Shown in pieces: positions 8,325 to 17,191 of a stretch of DNA of 64,000 nucleotides. A program made the position numbers and the translations under genes. This DNA comes from IDS-8 sp035304345 (GTDB lineage Bacteria > Pseudomonadota > Gammaproteobacteria > Steroidobacterales > Woeseiaceae). Below the pieces are notes generated by a model, which was given only the letters and a program-made list of their open reading frames with translations, did not search any database and had not been told where the DNA came from. The DNA lies in contig DATGQE010000031.1 in assembly GCA_035304345.1 (NCBI GenBank), positions 1-64,000 on the forward strand, in the 5' to 3' direction. Every line of letters starts with the position of its first letter. Position 1 is the first letter of the stretch.

Positions 8325-10496
8325 CTACATGAGATCGAGGTTGGCGTAGTTCAGCACCAGCCACTTGGTGCCGGCTTTCTCGAAGTTCACCTCGACCCGC
8401 GCATGCGGCCCCTGCCCTTCGCAGTTCAGGATCACGCCGTCGCCGAACTTGCCGTGGCGCACGCGCTGCCCGAGGCGGATGCCGAGCTCGGCGCCGGGCG
8501 AGGCTGCCGCCCTTCCGGTGGCGCGCTCCCGTGCAAACGCGGGACGCACGAGCTGCACGCGCGGACGCACTTCCTCGACGAGCTCCGCCGGTATCTCGGA
8601 GATGAACCGCGAGGGAAACGCGAGGCTGTCGACGCCGTGCAGGCGGCGCTTCTCCGCGTACGTCAGGTACAGGCACTGCTTCGCCCGCGTGATCCCGACG
8701 TAACAGAGCCGCCGTTCCTCTTCGAGCGTCCCGGCCTCGGTCACCGAGCGGCGATGCGGGAACAGGCCGTCCTCCATGCCGCACATGATGACCAGCGGGA
8801 ACTCGAGCCCCTTCGCCGAGTGCATCGTCATGAGCTGGAAGCAGTCTTCCCATTCCGACGCCTGGCCTTCGCCGGCCTCGAGCGCCGCGTGCGCGAGGAA
8901 GGCATCGAGCGGCGGCAGCCCGTCGGCGGGGTCCGGCGTGAAAGTGCCCGCCGCGCTCACGAGCTCCTCGAGGTTCTCGACCCGCGTCTCGCCCTGCTCG
9001 CCCTTCTCCTTGCGGAACGCCTCCACGAGGCCGCTCGCGTGGATCACGTGGTCCACCTGCTCCGCGAGCGACAGGTGCGCGACGTCGGCCGCTATGCGCT
9101 CGATGAGGTTGAGGAACCCGACCACCGCCGAGCGCGCGCGCCCGCCGGTGTTCTCGTCGCTCGCCACCGCGCCGGCGGCGCGCCACAGCGAGCAGCCCTG
9201 CCCGCGCGCGTAAGCCCGAATCGCCTCCACGGTGCGCGAGCCGATGCCGCGCGCCGGGCGGTTCACGACGCGCTCGAACGCGGTATCGTCGTCGCGGCTG
9301 GCGATCAGCCGGAGGTAGGCGAGCGCATCCTTGATCTCCGCCCGCTCGAAGAACCGCAGGCCGCCGTAGACGCGGTACGGGAGGCCGGCGGCGAGCAGGT
9401 ACTCCTCGAGCACCCGGGATTGCGCGTTGGAGCGGTACAGCACGGCCGCATCGGACCGGGCATTGCCCTGCTCGCTCCAGTCCCGGAGGCGCGAGACGAT
9501 GAACTCCGCCTCGTCGCGCTCGTTGTACGCGGAGTACACGCGGATCGGCTCGCCTTCCGGACCGTCGGTCCAGAGGTTCTTGCCCATGCGCGAATCGTTG
9601 TTCGCGATGACGGCGTTCGCCGCCTTCAGGATGGTCGCGGTCGAGCGGTAGTTCTGCTCCAGCTTGACGACCCCGGTGCCGGGAAAGTCCTTCTGGAACT
9701 GCCGGATGTGCTCGACGCGTGCACCGCGCCAGCGGTAGATCGACTGGTCGTCGTCGCCGACCACGAACGGTATGCCGGTGTCGCCCGCCAGCAGCCTGAG
9801 CCACGCGTACTGGATCGCGTTCGTGTCCTGGAACTCGTCGACCAGGATGTGCCGGAAGCGCCGCCGGTAATGCGCCAGGACGTCCGGGTTGTCCCGCCAG
9901 AGCTCGTGCGCGCGCAGGAGCAGCTCCCCGAAATCCACCAGCCCGGCCCGATCGCAGGCCTCCTGGTAGGCGCGGTAGATCGCGACGAGCTGGCGATGCG
10001 TGGGATCGCTTTCTCCCTCCAGGTGCGACGGGCGCAGGCCCTCGTCCTTCTGCGCGTTAATGAAGTACTGCACTTCCCGGGGCACCCACTTGCCGTCGTC
10101 GAGGCGGAGCTCGCGGATGACGCGCCGCACCACGCGCTGCTGGTCGTCCGAGTCGATGATCTGGAAGCTCTGCGGCAGGCGCGCCTCCGCCCAGTGCCGC
10201 CGCAGCAGGCGATGCGCGAGACCGTGGAACGTGCCGATCCACAGGTGCGCGACCGGCATGGAAAGCAGCCCCTCGATGCGGCCGCGCATCTCGGCGGCGG
10301 CCTTGTTCGTGAACGTGACCGCCATGAGGCTCTGCGGCGCCACGCCGAGGACGTGGATGAGCCACGCCGCACGGTGCGCGAGCACGCGGGTCTTGCCGCT
10401 CCCGGCCCCCGCGATCACCAGGAGCGGCTGCTCCTCGGCGGTGACCGCGGCCCTTTGCGCGTCGTTCAGGTCCTTGATGAGGGGCGTGACGTCCAT
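8325..10496 (-). CDS. uvrD: DNA helicase II UvrD
   Basis: Superfamily 1 3'-5' helicase that removes the excised strand in nucleotide excision and mismatch repair. It has 723 residues. Motifs seen: Q motif LNDAQRAAV, Walker A AGAGSGKTRVLAHR (about 30), TFTNKAAAEM, motif II DEFQDTNAIQY (about 220), motif III GDDDQSIYRWRGA, motif IV QNYRST, motif V TMHSAKGLEFP and motif VI VGITRAK. The C-terminal part holds the Tudor-like end. The ATG at 10496 (MDVTPLIKDLNDAQR) aligns with known UvrD starts; a TTG at 10529 is a weaker choice. No LexA box is evident upstream. Confidence 0.96.
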   Translation of the reverse strand: MDVTPLIKDLNDAQRAAVTAEEQPLLVIAGAGSGKTRVLAHRAAWLIHVLGVAPQSLMAVTFTNKAAAEMRGRIEGLLSMPVAHLWIGTFHGLAHRLLRRHWAEARLPQSFQIIDSDDQQRVVRRVIRELRLDDGKWVPREVQYFINAQKDEGLRPSHLEGESDPTHRQLVAIYRAYQEACDRAGLVDFGELLLRAHELWRDNPDVLAHYRRRFRHILVDEFQDTNAIQYAWLRLLAGDTGIPFVVGDDDQSIYRWRGARVEHIRQFQKDFPGTGVVKLEQNYRSTATILKAANAVIANNDSRMGKNLWTDGPEGEPIRVYSAYNERDEAEFIVSRLRDWSEQGNARSDAAVLYRSNAQSRVLEEYLLAAGLPYRVYGGLRFFERAEIKDALAYLRLIASRDDDTAFERVVNRPARGIGSRTVEAIRAYARGQGCSLWRAAGAVASDENTGGRARSAVVGFLNLIERIAADVAHLSLAEQVDHVIHASGLVEAFRKEKGEQGETRVENLEELVSAAGTFTPDPADGLPPLDAFLAHAALEAGEGQASEWEDCFQLMTMHSAKGLEFPLVIMCGMEDGLFPHRRSVTEAGTLEEERRLCYVGITRAKQCLYLTYAEKRRLHGVDSLAFPSRFISEIPAELVEEVRPRVQLVRPAFARERATGRAAASPGAELGIRLGQRVRHGKFGDGVILNCEGQGPHARVEVNFEKAGTKWLVLNYANLDLM

Positions 10497-10568
10497 GGAG
10501 CGGGCCGGCTCGGCGGCCGGCGGCAGCAACGCAGGAATTACCTGATTGTTACCGATTATTCCTCAATC

Positions 10569-11492
10569 TCAGCCGATGTGCAGCGTGAACATGAGGTAAT
10601 GATCGACCAAGAGCGCGGCGAACAGGTACATCAGGTAGTGGATGGAGTAACGGAACACGCGCCAGGGCCGTGCGGGATGACGGTCGAACCGGAGGCGGAT
10701 CGCGTGCCACAGGAAGCCGGCGCCCAGCACCACGGCGCTGCCGAGATAGATGAGGCCGCTCATGCCGGAAAGGTAGGGCAGGATCGTGATCAGCACCAGC
10801 AGGATGGTGTACAGCAGGATGAACTGGCGCGTGTACTCGTCGCCGTGCGTGACCGGCAGCATCGGGATGCCCACCTTCGCGTAGTCCTCGCGGCGGGCGA
10901 TCGCGAGCGCCCAGAAGTGCGGCGGTGTCCAGGCGAAGATGATCAGGAACAGGAGCAGCGCGTGGGCATGCACCTCGCCCGTCACGGCCGCCCACCCCAG
11001 CACGGGCGGTGCCGCGCCTGCCGCGCCGCCGATCACGATGTTCTGCGGCGTGGCGCGCTTCAGGAACACCGTGTAGATCACGGCATAGCCGATCAGCGAA
11101 AAGAAGGTGAGCACCGCGGTGAGCGGGTTGACGACGAACCAGAGCAGGAGCATCGACACGGCCGCAAGGACCCCGGCGAACGTGAGGGCCTCGCTTTCCG
11201 TGACCCGGCCCTCGGGCAGCGGGCGCCGCCGCGTGCGCGCCATCTGCACGTCGATGCGCGCGTCGAGCACGTGATTCACGGCGGCCGCCGCCGACGCCGC
11301 GAGCCCGATCCCCAGCGTGCCGAAGGCGAGCGGCACGATGCCCGGCCAGCCGGGCACCGACAGGAACATGCCGACCACGGCGGTGAACACGATGAGCAGC
11401 ACGACCTTGGGCTTCGTGAGCTCGTAGTAGTCCCGCCAGGCGACGGCTCGGCCGCCCTCGAGGAGTGCCGGTTTGGGGGTTCTGAGGTGCAT
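10569..11492 (-). CDS. cyoE: Protoheme IX farnesyltransferase (heme O synthase)
   Basis: Adds a farnesyl group to heme B to give heme O, the precursor of heme A for the oxidase encoded next to it. Integral membrane protein of 307 residues in the UbiA superfamily. It shows the two prenyl-diphosphate sites: NHVLDARIDVQMARTRRRP (NxxxDxxxD, about residue 70) and the second region with DYAKVGIPMLPV, plus the start motif YYELTKPKVVLL. It follows the SCO-like gene by 3 bp as the last gene of the cox cluster. Alternative name ctaB. Confidence 0.96.
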   Translation of the reverse strand: MHLRTPKPALLEGGRAVAWRDYYELTKPKVVLLIVFTAVVGMFLSVPGWPGIVPLAFGTLGIGLAASAAAAVNHVLDARIDVQMARTRRRPLPEGRVTESEALTFAGVLAAVSMLLLWFVVNPLTAVLTFFSLIGYAVIYTVFLKRATPQNIVIGGAAGAAPPVLGWAAVTGEVHAHALLLFLIIFAWTPPHFWALAIARREDYAKVGIPMLPVTHGDEYTRQFILLYTILLVLITILPYLSGMSGLIYLGSAVVLGAGFLWHAIRLRFDRHPARPWRVFRYSIHYLMYLFAALLVDHYLMFTLHIG

Positions 11493-11495
11493 GAA

Positions 11496-12074
11496 TCAGC
11501 CGATCCGGGAAAGCTCCAGGAGGTGCTCGATATCGTCGACCATGTCGCCGGGCGCCACGTCCGGCGCGAAATACATCACGAGATTGCCGAGCGGGTCGAC
11601 CAGGTAAAGCCCTCCCGGCGCGAGCGCCGCGGGTCGCTTCTCCGCGAGCAGCGCGGCGGCCGCGGGGTCTTCGAGTGTCGCGAGGCCCGCGTGCTCGCGG
11701 TCCAGGAAGACTCTATCCGGGGGATTGGGGCCGTGCAAGAAAACGCGCCGGACGCGATCCATCTCCGGGCCGAGCATGAGGTGCGACTGGCGCAGCCGGT
11801 ACAGCGCGTCGCGGCAGGCGTCCCCGCAGGCGTCCTCGTGGACGTACACGAGCAGCCACTTGTTGCCGGACAACGCGGTCAGGCGCGAGTCCGGCAGGAG
11901 GTCCTCGAGGTTGGCGATCGGCTCGAGCAGCGCGCCGTGGTTGGTGCGGCCGGAAGGCGCAAACGCCCGGCCCTGGAAATAGAGCCAGCTCGCCACGAGC
12001 AGCGGGAGGAAGAAGACCGCCGCGAGCAGTGCGAGCTGCCAGCCCGCCGTGAGGCGTCGCCGCTCCCTCATCAT
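11496..12074 (-). CDS. SCO-like cytochrome oxidase accessory protein
   Basis: Membrane-anchored thioredoxin-fold protein of 192 residues that sits in cox clusters next to SURF1. One N-terminal helix (LALLAAVFFLPLLVASWLYF, about 14-33) is followed by a periplasmic domain with VHEDACGDACRDALY (Cys pair spaced CxxxC, about residue 82-86), the metal or disulfide pair seen in SCO/SenC proteins. The downstream conserved His of true SCO proteins is not obvious. A role in copper delivery or cysteine reduction for CuA is inferred. The ATG at 12074 overlaps the SURF1 stop in ATGA. Confidence 0.75.
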   Translation of the reverse strand: MMRERRRLTAGWQLALLAAVFFLPLLVASWLYFQGRAFAPSGRTNHGALLEPIANLEDLLPDSRLTALSGNKWLLVYVHEDACGDACRDALYRLRQSHLMLGPEMDRVRRVFLHGPNPPDRVFLDREHAGLATLEDPAAAALLAEKRPAALAPGGLYLVDPLGNLVMYFAPDVAPGDMVDDIEHLLELSRIG

Positions 12075-12781
12075 TGCTTCTTACTCCTGCGCCGGTATAC
12101 CACGATCGTCACCACCACCACGGCGAGCGCGAGCGCAAACCACTGCACCGCGTAGCCGACATGCCGCGCCGGGCCCATCGCGACCGGCTGCCAGCGGCGC
12201 AGCATACCGGAAGCGGGATCCGGATCGGCGAGCAGCACGAACGGCAGCACCTCGCGGCCGAGCGCGCCCGCGATCTCCTCCTCGGTCGGGAAGTTCGCGT
12301 GCCGCGGCCAGCCGCTGCCGCCGGCAAACGCCTCCCCGGGCCGGATGCCGACGCGGGGGAGGCGGCCGGCGCGTCCCGTCACCGTGGCCGCGCCGTGGGC
12401 GAGCTCGAGCGCCGCCCCGGTGTCACCCTCCCTGGGCACCCAGCCGCGATTCACGAGGAGCAGCGGCTCGCCCGGCTCGAGCTCGAGCGGCGTGATCACG
12501 TAATGACCGAGGCGGCCTTCCTGCACGATGTTGTCGATCAGGAACTGCCGGTCGGCGAGCCAGCGGCCCGTGGCCTCGAGCCGCTCGAAAGGGGCCGACT
12601 CGATTCCGGGCTGTACCTCGCGCGGCTCGCCGCCCGTCTCGAACGCGGCCTCCAGTGCCCGCTTCTCGGCCGCCCGATCGAGCTGCCAGAACCCCAGCGA
12701 GGTGAACAACGCGACGAGGAGGGCGGCCGCGAGCGGCGGCACGGCGTCCGCGGCCGAAAACGGCTTCTTCGATGTCACCAC
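12071..12781 (-). CDS. SURF1 family cytochrome oxidase assembly protein
   Basis: Assists heme a insertion into subunit I of cytochrome oxidase. The 236-residue product has the SURF1 layout: an N-terminal helix (AALLVALFTSLGFWQLDRAAEK, with the family GxWQLxRxxxK motif), a periplasmic domain with LLVNRGWVPRE near residue 108, and a C-terminal helix (VQWFALALAVVVVTIVVYRRR). Transcribed with the SCO-like gene and cyoE downstream; the plus-strand DUF2909 gene separates it from cox3. Confidence 0.92.
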   Translation of the reverse strand: MVTSKKPFSAADAVPPLAAALLVALFTSLGFWQLDRAAEKRALEAAFETGGEPREVQPGIESAPFERLEATGRWLADRQFLIDNIVQEGRLGHYVITPLELEPGEPLLLVNRGWVPREGDTGAALELAHGAATVTGRAGRLPRVGIRPGEAFAGGSGWPRHANFPTEEEIAGALGREVLPFVLLADPDPASGMLRRWQPVAMGPARHVGYAVQWFALALAVVVVTIVVYRRRSKKQ

Positions 12782-12827
12782 CCGCGCTCCTCGCCGCCAC
12801 CGGCGCGCCGCCGGCCCGGGCCTGCCG

Positions 12828-12856
12828 CTGAAAAGGGGTGCCGCAAAGTCTATAAT
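12828..12856 (+). promoter_or_regulatory. Sigma-70 promoter of the DUF2909 gene
   Basis: CTGAAA (12828-12833), a 17-bp spacer and a perfect TATAAT (12851-12856). Transcription should begin near 12863, 22 nt before the ATG at 12885. The spacing and the match make this one of the clearest promoters in the window. Confidence 0.6.
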
Positions 12857-12884
12857 GCCGGCTCCGCCTCCTCTTTCGGTTGCG

Positions 12885-13073
12885 ATGAAACTCCTCGTGC
12901 TGGCTTTGCTGCTGGCGATCGTTTTCAGCCTCGGCTCGGCCCTGTTCTTTCTCTACCGGGATCCCGAAGGCTCCACGCGGATGCTGACCGCGCTCAAGTT
13001 CCGCGTCGCGCTGTCCGTGGCGCTGATCGTGCTGCTGGTCGTCGGCTACCAGCTCGGCTGGATTCACGCCTAG
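12885..13073 (+). CDS. Twin transmembrane small protein, DUF2909 family
   Basis: A 62-residue inner-membrane protein with two hydrophobic helices (about 2-22 and 42-57) joined by a charged loop (YRDPEGSTRMLTALKFR). This matches the DUF2909 proteins found in proteobacterial cytochrome oxidase clusters between subunit III and SURF1. The biochemical role is unknown; help in oxidase assembly is inferred from this conserved place. It is on the opposite strand to all other cox genes and has its own promoter. Confidence 0.85.
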   Translation: MKLLVLALLLAIVFSLGSALFFLYRDPEGSTRMLTALKFRVALSVALIVLLVVGYQLGWIHA

Positions 13074-13104
13074 GCTGCCCGGGCCGGCGCCTGTGTGCCG
13101 GCAG

Positions 13105-13128
13105 GGCCGGCTCCCGGCGGAGCCGGCC
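13105..13128. terminator. GC-rich hairpin between DUF2909 gene and cox3
   Basis: A perfect 10-bp stem (GGCCGGCTCC / GGAGCCGGCC) with loop CGGC lies between two convergent genes. It could end transcription from both sides. There is no T-tract on either strand, so efficiency is uncertain. Confidence 0.45.
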
Positions 13129-13138
13129 GCGGCTTGGA

Positions 13139-14014
13139 TCACATCCAGTAGACGAAGACGTACAGGGCGATCCAGACGACGTCCACGAAGTGCCAGTACC
13201 ACGCAACGGCCTCGAAGCCGAAGTGGTTCTCCGGGGTGAAGTGGCCGCGCATCACCCTGAGCCAGATGACGGTCAGCATGATCGCCCCGATCGACACGTG
13301 CAGCCCGTGAAAGCCCGTCAGCATGAAGAACGTGGAGCCGTAGATGCCCGACGTCAGCTTCAGGTTCATCTCCTGGTAGGCGTGGATGTACTCCGCTGCC
13401 TGCAGGTAGATGAAGAGGAAGCCGAGCAGGAAGGTGGCCGCCAGGAAGACCTTCAGGATCCCGCGCTGGTTGTGCTGCAGCGCGTGGTGCGCGATCGTCA
13501 CCGTCACGCTGGAGGTCAGCAGGATGGCCGTGTTGATCAGCGGCAGCCCGAACGGCTCCATGGGCTGGAATTCGCCCCCGACGTTGCCGGGTCCGTTGGT
13601 CGGCCACGTGTTCTCGAAGCCGCTCCACAGGAACAGGTTCGTGAAGAAGTTGTTGCTTTCCCCGCCGAGCCACGGCACCGACATGTTCCGCACGTAGAAC
13701 AGGGCGAAGAAGAACGCCGAGAAGAACATCACCTCGGAGAAGATGAACCAGAACATGCCCATGCGGAACGACATGTCCACCTGCCGGTTGTGCATGCCGG
13801 ACACGCTCTCGTGGATCACGCGCCCGAACCAGCCGAAGAACATGGCGATGAGCACGGCGAAGCCGGTCATCATGACCCAGAACCCGAAGTCGTAGCCGTT
13901 GAACCAGTTGGCGACGCCGAATGCCGCCACGAACAGCCCGATCGAGGCCACGATGGGCCAAGGGCTGCCGTGCGGGACGTAATACCGATCCGGGGTGGTG
14001 GTGTCTGCGGACAT
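13139..14014 (-). CDS. ctaE: Cytochrome c oxidase subunit III
   Basis: Third core subunit of the aa3-type oxidase; it steadies the active site and proton uptake but holds no metal. The 291-residue product has about seven membrane helices. The motif FWFIFSEVMFFSAFFFALFY carries the conserved Glu of the family, and the C-terminus shows FHGLHVSIGAIML and WYWHFVDVVWIALYVFVYW. The ATG at 14014 follows ctaG by 16 bp; the reading frame stays open upstream, but those residues belong to the ctaG region in another frame. Confidence 0.96.
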   Translation of the reverse strand: MSADTTTPDRYYVPHGSPWPIVASIGLFVAAFGVANWFNGYDFGFWVMMTGFAVLIAMFFGWFGRVIHESVSGMHNRQVDMSFRMGMFWFIFSEVMFFSAFFFALFYVRNMSVPWLGGESNNFFTNLFLWSGFENTWPTNGPGNVGGEFQPMEPFGLPLINTAILLTSSVTVTIAHHALQHNQRGILKVFLAATFLLGFLFIYLQAAEYIHAYQEMNLKLTSGIYGSTFFMLTGFHGLHVSIGAIMLTVIWLRVMRGHFTPENHFGFEAVAWYWHFVDVVWIALYVFVYWM

Positions 14015-14030
14015 CGAGTTTTCCGTGTTG

Positions 14031-14606
14031 TCAGTGGCCGTGCGAGGCAGCGGCGTGAGTCTCCGGCGTGCCTCGCGCCGTATCGTAGAGCGTGTACGAC
14101 AACGTGATGGTGTCCACGTAGTCCGGCAGCTCACGATCGACGACGAAGCGCACGAGGAGCTCGCGCGTCTCGTTGGGCTCGAACGGCTGGGTCGTGAAAC
14201 AGAAGCAGTCGATCTTCTTCAGGTGCTTGGCGGCGACCGGCGGGTAGACGCTCGGCACCGCCTGCGCGATCTTCTCGTTGCTCGTCAGGTTGGTCGCGAC
14301 GAACGTGGCCTCGTACAGCCCGCCGGGATGCACTTCCATCCCGCGCGCCACCGGCGCGAACGTCCAGGGCGCGGAGCCGTTCACGGTCGTGACGAACTCG
14401 AGGTCGATCCTGCGTTCCGGATCGAGCGCCTCCGCCACCTGTGCCGGCTGCTCGTTGGTCCGCCCGCCGAGGCCCGTGATCTCGCAGAAAACCTTGTAGG
14501 CGGGCACGAGCAGGAAGCCGAAGCCGAACATGCCGACGGCCACGAGCAGAAGGCGATTCACCAGCGATCGCGTGCTGATCTCTCCGCTCGTTCCCTTGTC
14601 GTTCAT
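14031..14606 (-). CDS. ctaG: Cytochrome c oxidase assembly protein CtaG (Cox11 family)
   Basis: Copper chaperone that delivers copper to the CuB site of subunit I. The 191-residue protein has one N-terminal membrane helix (LLLVAVGMFGFGFLLVPAYKVFCEITG) and a periplasmic beta-sandwich domain with the copper-binding KKIDCFCFTTQPF motif (CFCF, Cys134 and Cys136). The upstream Cys41 in VFCEITG is also conserved. The ATG at 14606 overlaps the stop of the preceding 38-residue gene in ATGA. Confidence 0.96.
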   Translation of the reverse strand: MNDKGTSGEISTRSLVNRLLLVAVGMFGFGFLLVPAYKVFCEITGLGGRTNEQPAQVAEALDPERRIDLEFVTTVNGSAPWTFAPVARGMEVHPGGLYEATFVATNLTSNEKIAQAVPSVYPPVAAKHLKKIDCFCFTTQPFEPNETRELLVRFVVDRELPDYVDTITLSYTLYDTARGTPETHAAASHGH

Positions 14607-14719
14607 CCGCCGAGTACTCCGATCAGAATGAAGCCGAAGTAGAACGCCAGGGCGATGGCCGCGAGGATCAAGGCCGTCCTGCGGATGCGCCGGGGCGACG
14701 ACCGCGGCTCTTCCGTCAC
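14603..14719 (-). CDS. Small single-helix membrane protein of the cox operon (38 aa)
   Basis: Starts at a GTG (14719) that overlaps the cox1 stop as GTGA and ends in an ATGA overlap with ctaG, so it is tightly coupled to both. The product has a basic head (RSSPRRIRRT, about 6-15) and one hydrophobic helix (LILAAIALAFYFGFILIGVL). Short single-helix proteins at this place between subunit I and CtaG are known in proteobacterial cox operons and are called small assembly proteins. Function not established. Confidence 0.75.
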   Translation of the reverse strand: MTEEPRSSPRRIRRTALILAAIALAFYFGFILIGVLGG

Positions 14720-16326
14720 TGGAAGGCGACCTCCGTGGACACCTTGGGCGGCGTCTCGAACGTGTGGTGCGGAGCCGGCGACGGCACCGTCCACTCCAGC
14801 CCCTTCGGGTTGTCCCAGACCTTGGCCGAAGCGCGCTCACCCTTGCCGCGGATCGCCTGGATCACCACCCAGATGAAGATGAGCTGCGACAAGCCGAAGC
14901 CGATCGCACCGATGGTCGCCACCGCGTTGAAGTCCGCGAACTGGGTCGAGTAGTCCGGTATGCGCCGCGGCATGCCGGCCAGCCCCAGGAAATGCATCGG
15001 GAAGAACAGGATGTTCACGAAAATCGTGGACAGCCAGAAGTGCAGCTTCCCGAGCTTCTCGTTGTACATCGTGCCGGTCCACTTCGGCAGCCAGTAGTAC
15101 ACCGCCGCGAAGATCGCGAACACGGAACCCGGCACGAGCACGTAGTGGAAGTGCGCGACGACGAAGTAGGAGTCGTGGTACTGGATGTCGGCCGGCACGA
15201 TCGCCACCATCAGGCCCGAGAAGCCGCCGATCGTGAACAGGAACAGGAACGCGATGGCGAACAGCATCGGGGTCTCGAACGTCATCGAGCCGCGCCACAT
15301 CGTGGCCGTCCAGTTGAACACCTTCACACCGGTCGGCACCGCGATCAGCATCGTCGCGAACATGAAGAAGAGCTGGCCGGTGAGTGGCATGCCGACGGTG
15401 AACATGTGGTGCGCCCACACCACGAACGACAGGAAGGCGATGCAGGACATCGCATAGACCATCGACTCGTGGCCGAACAGCGGCTTGCGGGCGAACGTCG
15501 GGATGACCTCGGATACGATCCCGAACGCCGGCAGGATCATGATGTAGACCTCGGGATGCCCGAAGAACCAGAAGATGTGCTGGTACATCACCGGGTCGCC
15601 GCCGCCCGCGGCCAGGAAGAAGCTGGTGCCGAAGAACTGGTCGGTCAGCAGCATCGTCACCGCGCCCGCCAGCACCGGCATCACGGCGAGCAGCAGGTAC
15701 GCCGTGATCAGCCAGCCCCAGACGAACATGGGCATCTTGAGCAGGGTCATGTCCGGCGCGCGCATGTTCAGGATCGTCACGATGACGTTGATCGCGCCCA
15801 TGATGGAGGACATGCCCATCAGGTGGATGGAGAAGATCGTGAACGGGAACGAGTCGCCCGCCTGCAGCGCGAGCGGCGGGTACATCGTCCAGCCGCCGGC
15901 CGCAGCTCCGCCGTCCATGAAGAACGTGGACAGCAGCAGCGTGAACGCGAACGGCAGGATCCAGAACGACAGGTTGTTCATGCGCGGCAGCGCCATGTCC
16001 GGCGCGCCGATCTGCAGCGGGATCATCCAGTTCGCGAGCCCGACCATCGCCGGCATCACCGCGCCGAAGATCATGATCAGCGCGTGCATCGTGGTGAGCT
16101 GGTTGAAGAAGTGCGGCTCGACGAACTGCAGGCCGGGCGAGAAAAGCTCGGCGCGGATGGCCAGCGCGAGGGCCCCGCCGATCATGAACATCAGCAGGCT
16201 GAACACCAGGTACATGGTCCCGATGTCCTTGTGATTGGTCGAGAAGACCCAGCGGCGCCAGCCGGCGGGTGGCCCGTGGTGCTCGGCGTCGTGAGCGAGG
16301 TGGGCGTCTGCGACGGCAGTGGTCAT
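14716..16326 (-). CDS. ctaD: Cytochrome c oxidase subunit I (aa3 type)
   Basis: Catalytic subunit that reduces O2 at the heme a3-CuB centre and pumps protons. The 536-residue protein has 12 helices. Seen: TMHALIMIF with the heme a His, the D-channel loop NWMIPLQIGAPDMALPRMNN, FFGHPEVYIMILP (CuB His, pump Glu and cross-linked Tyr, about residue 255), WAHHMFTVG (CuB His pair, about 305), the K-channel Lys in PTGVKVFNWTATMW, and VVAHFHYVL (heme ligands). The GHPEVY Glu marks an A1-type enzyme. It begins 7 bp after cox2 and is coupled to the 38-aa gene downstream. Confidence 0.98.
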   Translation of the reverse strand: MTTAVADAHLAHDAEHHGPPAGWRRWVFSTNHKDIGTMYLVFSLLMFMIGGALALAIRAELFSPGLQFVEPHFFNQLTTMHALIMIFGAVMPAMVGLANWMIPLQIGAPDMALPRMNNLSFWILPFAFTLLLSTFFMDGGAAAGGWTMYPPLALQAGDSFPFTIFSIHLMGMSSIMGAINVIVTILNMRAPDMTLLKMPMFVWGWLITAYLLLAVMPVLAGAVTMLLTDQFFGTSFFLAAGGGDPVMYQHIFWFFGHPEVYIMILPAFGIVSEVIPTFARKPLFGHESMVYAMSCIAFLSFVVWAHHMFTVGMPLTGQLFFMFATMLIAVPTGVKVFNWTATMWRGSMTFETPMLFAIAFLFLFTIGGFSGLMVAIVPADIQYHDSYFVVAHFHYVLVPGSVFAIFAAVYYWLPKWTGTMYNEKLGKLHFWLSTIFVNILFFPMHFLGLAGMPRRIPDYSTQFADFNAVATIGAIGFGLSQLIFIWVVIQAIRGKGERASAKVWDNPKGLEWTVPSPAPHHTFETPPKVSTEVAFQ

Positions 16327-16333
16327 GTCGTTC

Positions 16334-17191
16334 TCAGTCTCCGGCGATATCGTGACGCGCCGCGATGCGCGTTGCTGCGGCGGCCTGGTCGGACGCGGCC
16401 TGCGCGGCTTCGCCGCCCCGCTGGGCCTCGACCCACGCGGCAAAGGCTTCCGGCTCCACCACTTCGACGACCACGGGCATGTAGGCGTGGTCCATGCCGC
16501 AGAGCTCGGCGCACTGGCCGCGATACGTGCCGGATTCCTCGGCACGGAACCAGACCGCGTTCATGAATCCGGGAATGGCATCCTTCTTGATCGCCAGAGC
16601 GGGGACCCACCACGCGTGGATCACGTCCTTCGAGGTGATCAGGACCCTGACTTTGGCGCCCCTCGGCACGACCAGCGGGTTGTCGACCTCGAGCAGGTAA
16701 TTCTCGACCTGGTACGGGTCGATGCCGGATCGCTTGCGGCGTGCCTGGTTGCTGCGGGCGTCGAGGCTGCTGAAAAACGAGATGTCGTGGTCCGGGTAGT
16801 CGTAATGCCAGCGCCACTGGTAGCCGGTGACGACCACGGTGAGGTCCGGGTTCTGGTTGTACTCGAGCTCCACCAGCGTCTCGGCCGCCGGCACCGCCAT
16901 GATCAGCAGGATCAGGACCGGTATGGCCGTCCACACGACCTCGAGCTTCGTGTTGTGGTGGAACTGGGCGGCCTGGTGCCCGCGCGAGCGCCGGTGCTTC
17001 ACCATCGTGTAGATCATGACGGCGAACACGACGATGCCGATCGCCACGCACCACCAGAACACCTGCATGTGCAGGCGATAGGTCTGGAGGCTCATCTCGG
17101 ACACGCCTTGCGGCATGTTGATTGCCCAATCCGCCGAAGCGGAACCGGCGGCAATAAGCAGCGCCAGACCCAGTAACAGTCTTCGTGTCAT
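16334..17191 (-). CDS. ctaC: Cytochrome c oxidase subunit II
   Basis: Accepts electrons from cytochrome c through the binuclear CuA centre. The 285-residue precursor has a cleavable signal (LLLGLALLIAAGSASA), two membrane helices (about 43-65 and 85-107) and a cupredoxin domain. CuA ligands are visible: the His in DVIHAWWVP and the set GQCAELCGMDHAYM (two Cys, His, Met, near residues 226-238). YQWRWHYDYP is the aromatic electron-entry stretch. No cytochrome c domain is fused, so this is aa3, not caa3. First gene of the cox operon. Confidence 0.97.
   Translation of the reverse strand: MTRRLLLGLALLIAAGSASADWAINMPQGVSEMSLQTYRLHMQVFWWCVAIGIVVFAVMIYTMVKHRRSRGHQAAQFHHNTKLEVVWTAIPVLILLIMAVPAAETLVELEYNQNPDLTVVVTGYQWRWHYDYPDHDISFFSSLDARSNQARRKRSGIDPYQVENYLLEVDNPLVVPRGAKVRVLITSKDVIHAWWVPALAIKKDAIPGFMNAVWFRAEESGTYRGQCAELCGMDHAYMPVVVEVVEPEAFAAWVEAQRGGEAAQAASDQAAAATRIAARHDIAGD

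Noticed and set aside
8403..12155. A 1250-residue open frame on the plus strand opposite uvrD and cyoE
   Set aside because: The residues are Arg/His/Glu-rich and repetitive without any fold-like pattern, as expected of the antisense strand of GC-rich genes. The minus-strand genes here are certain.
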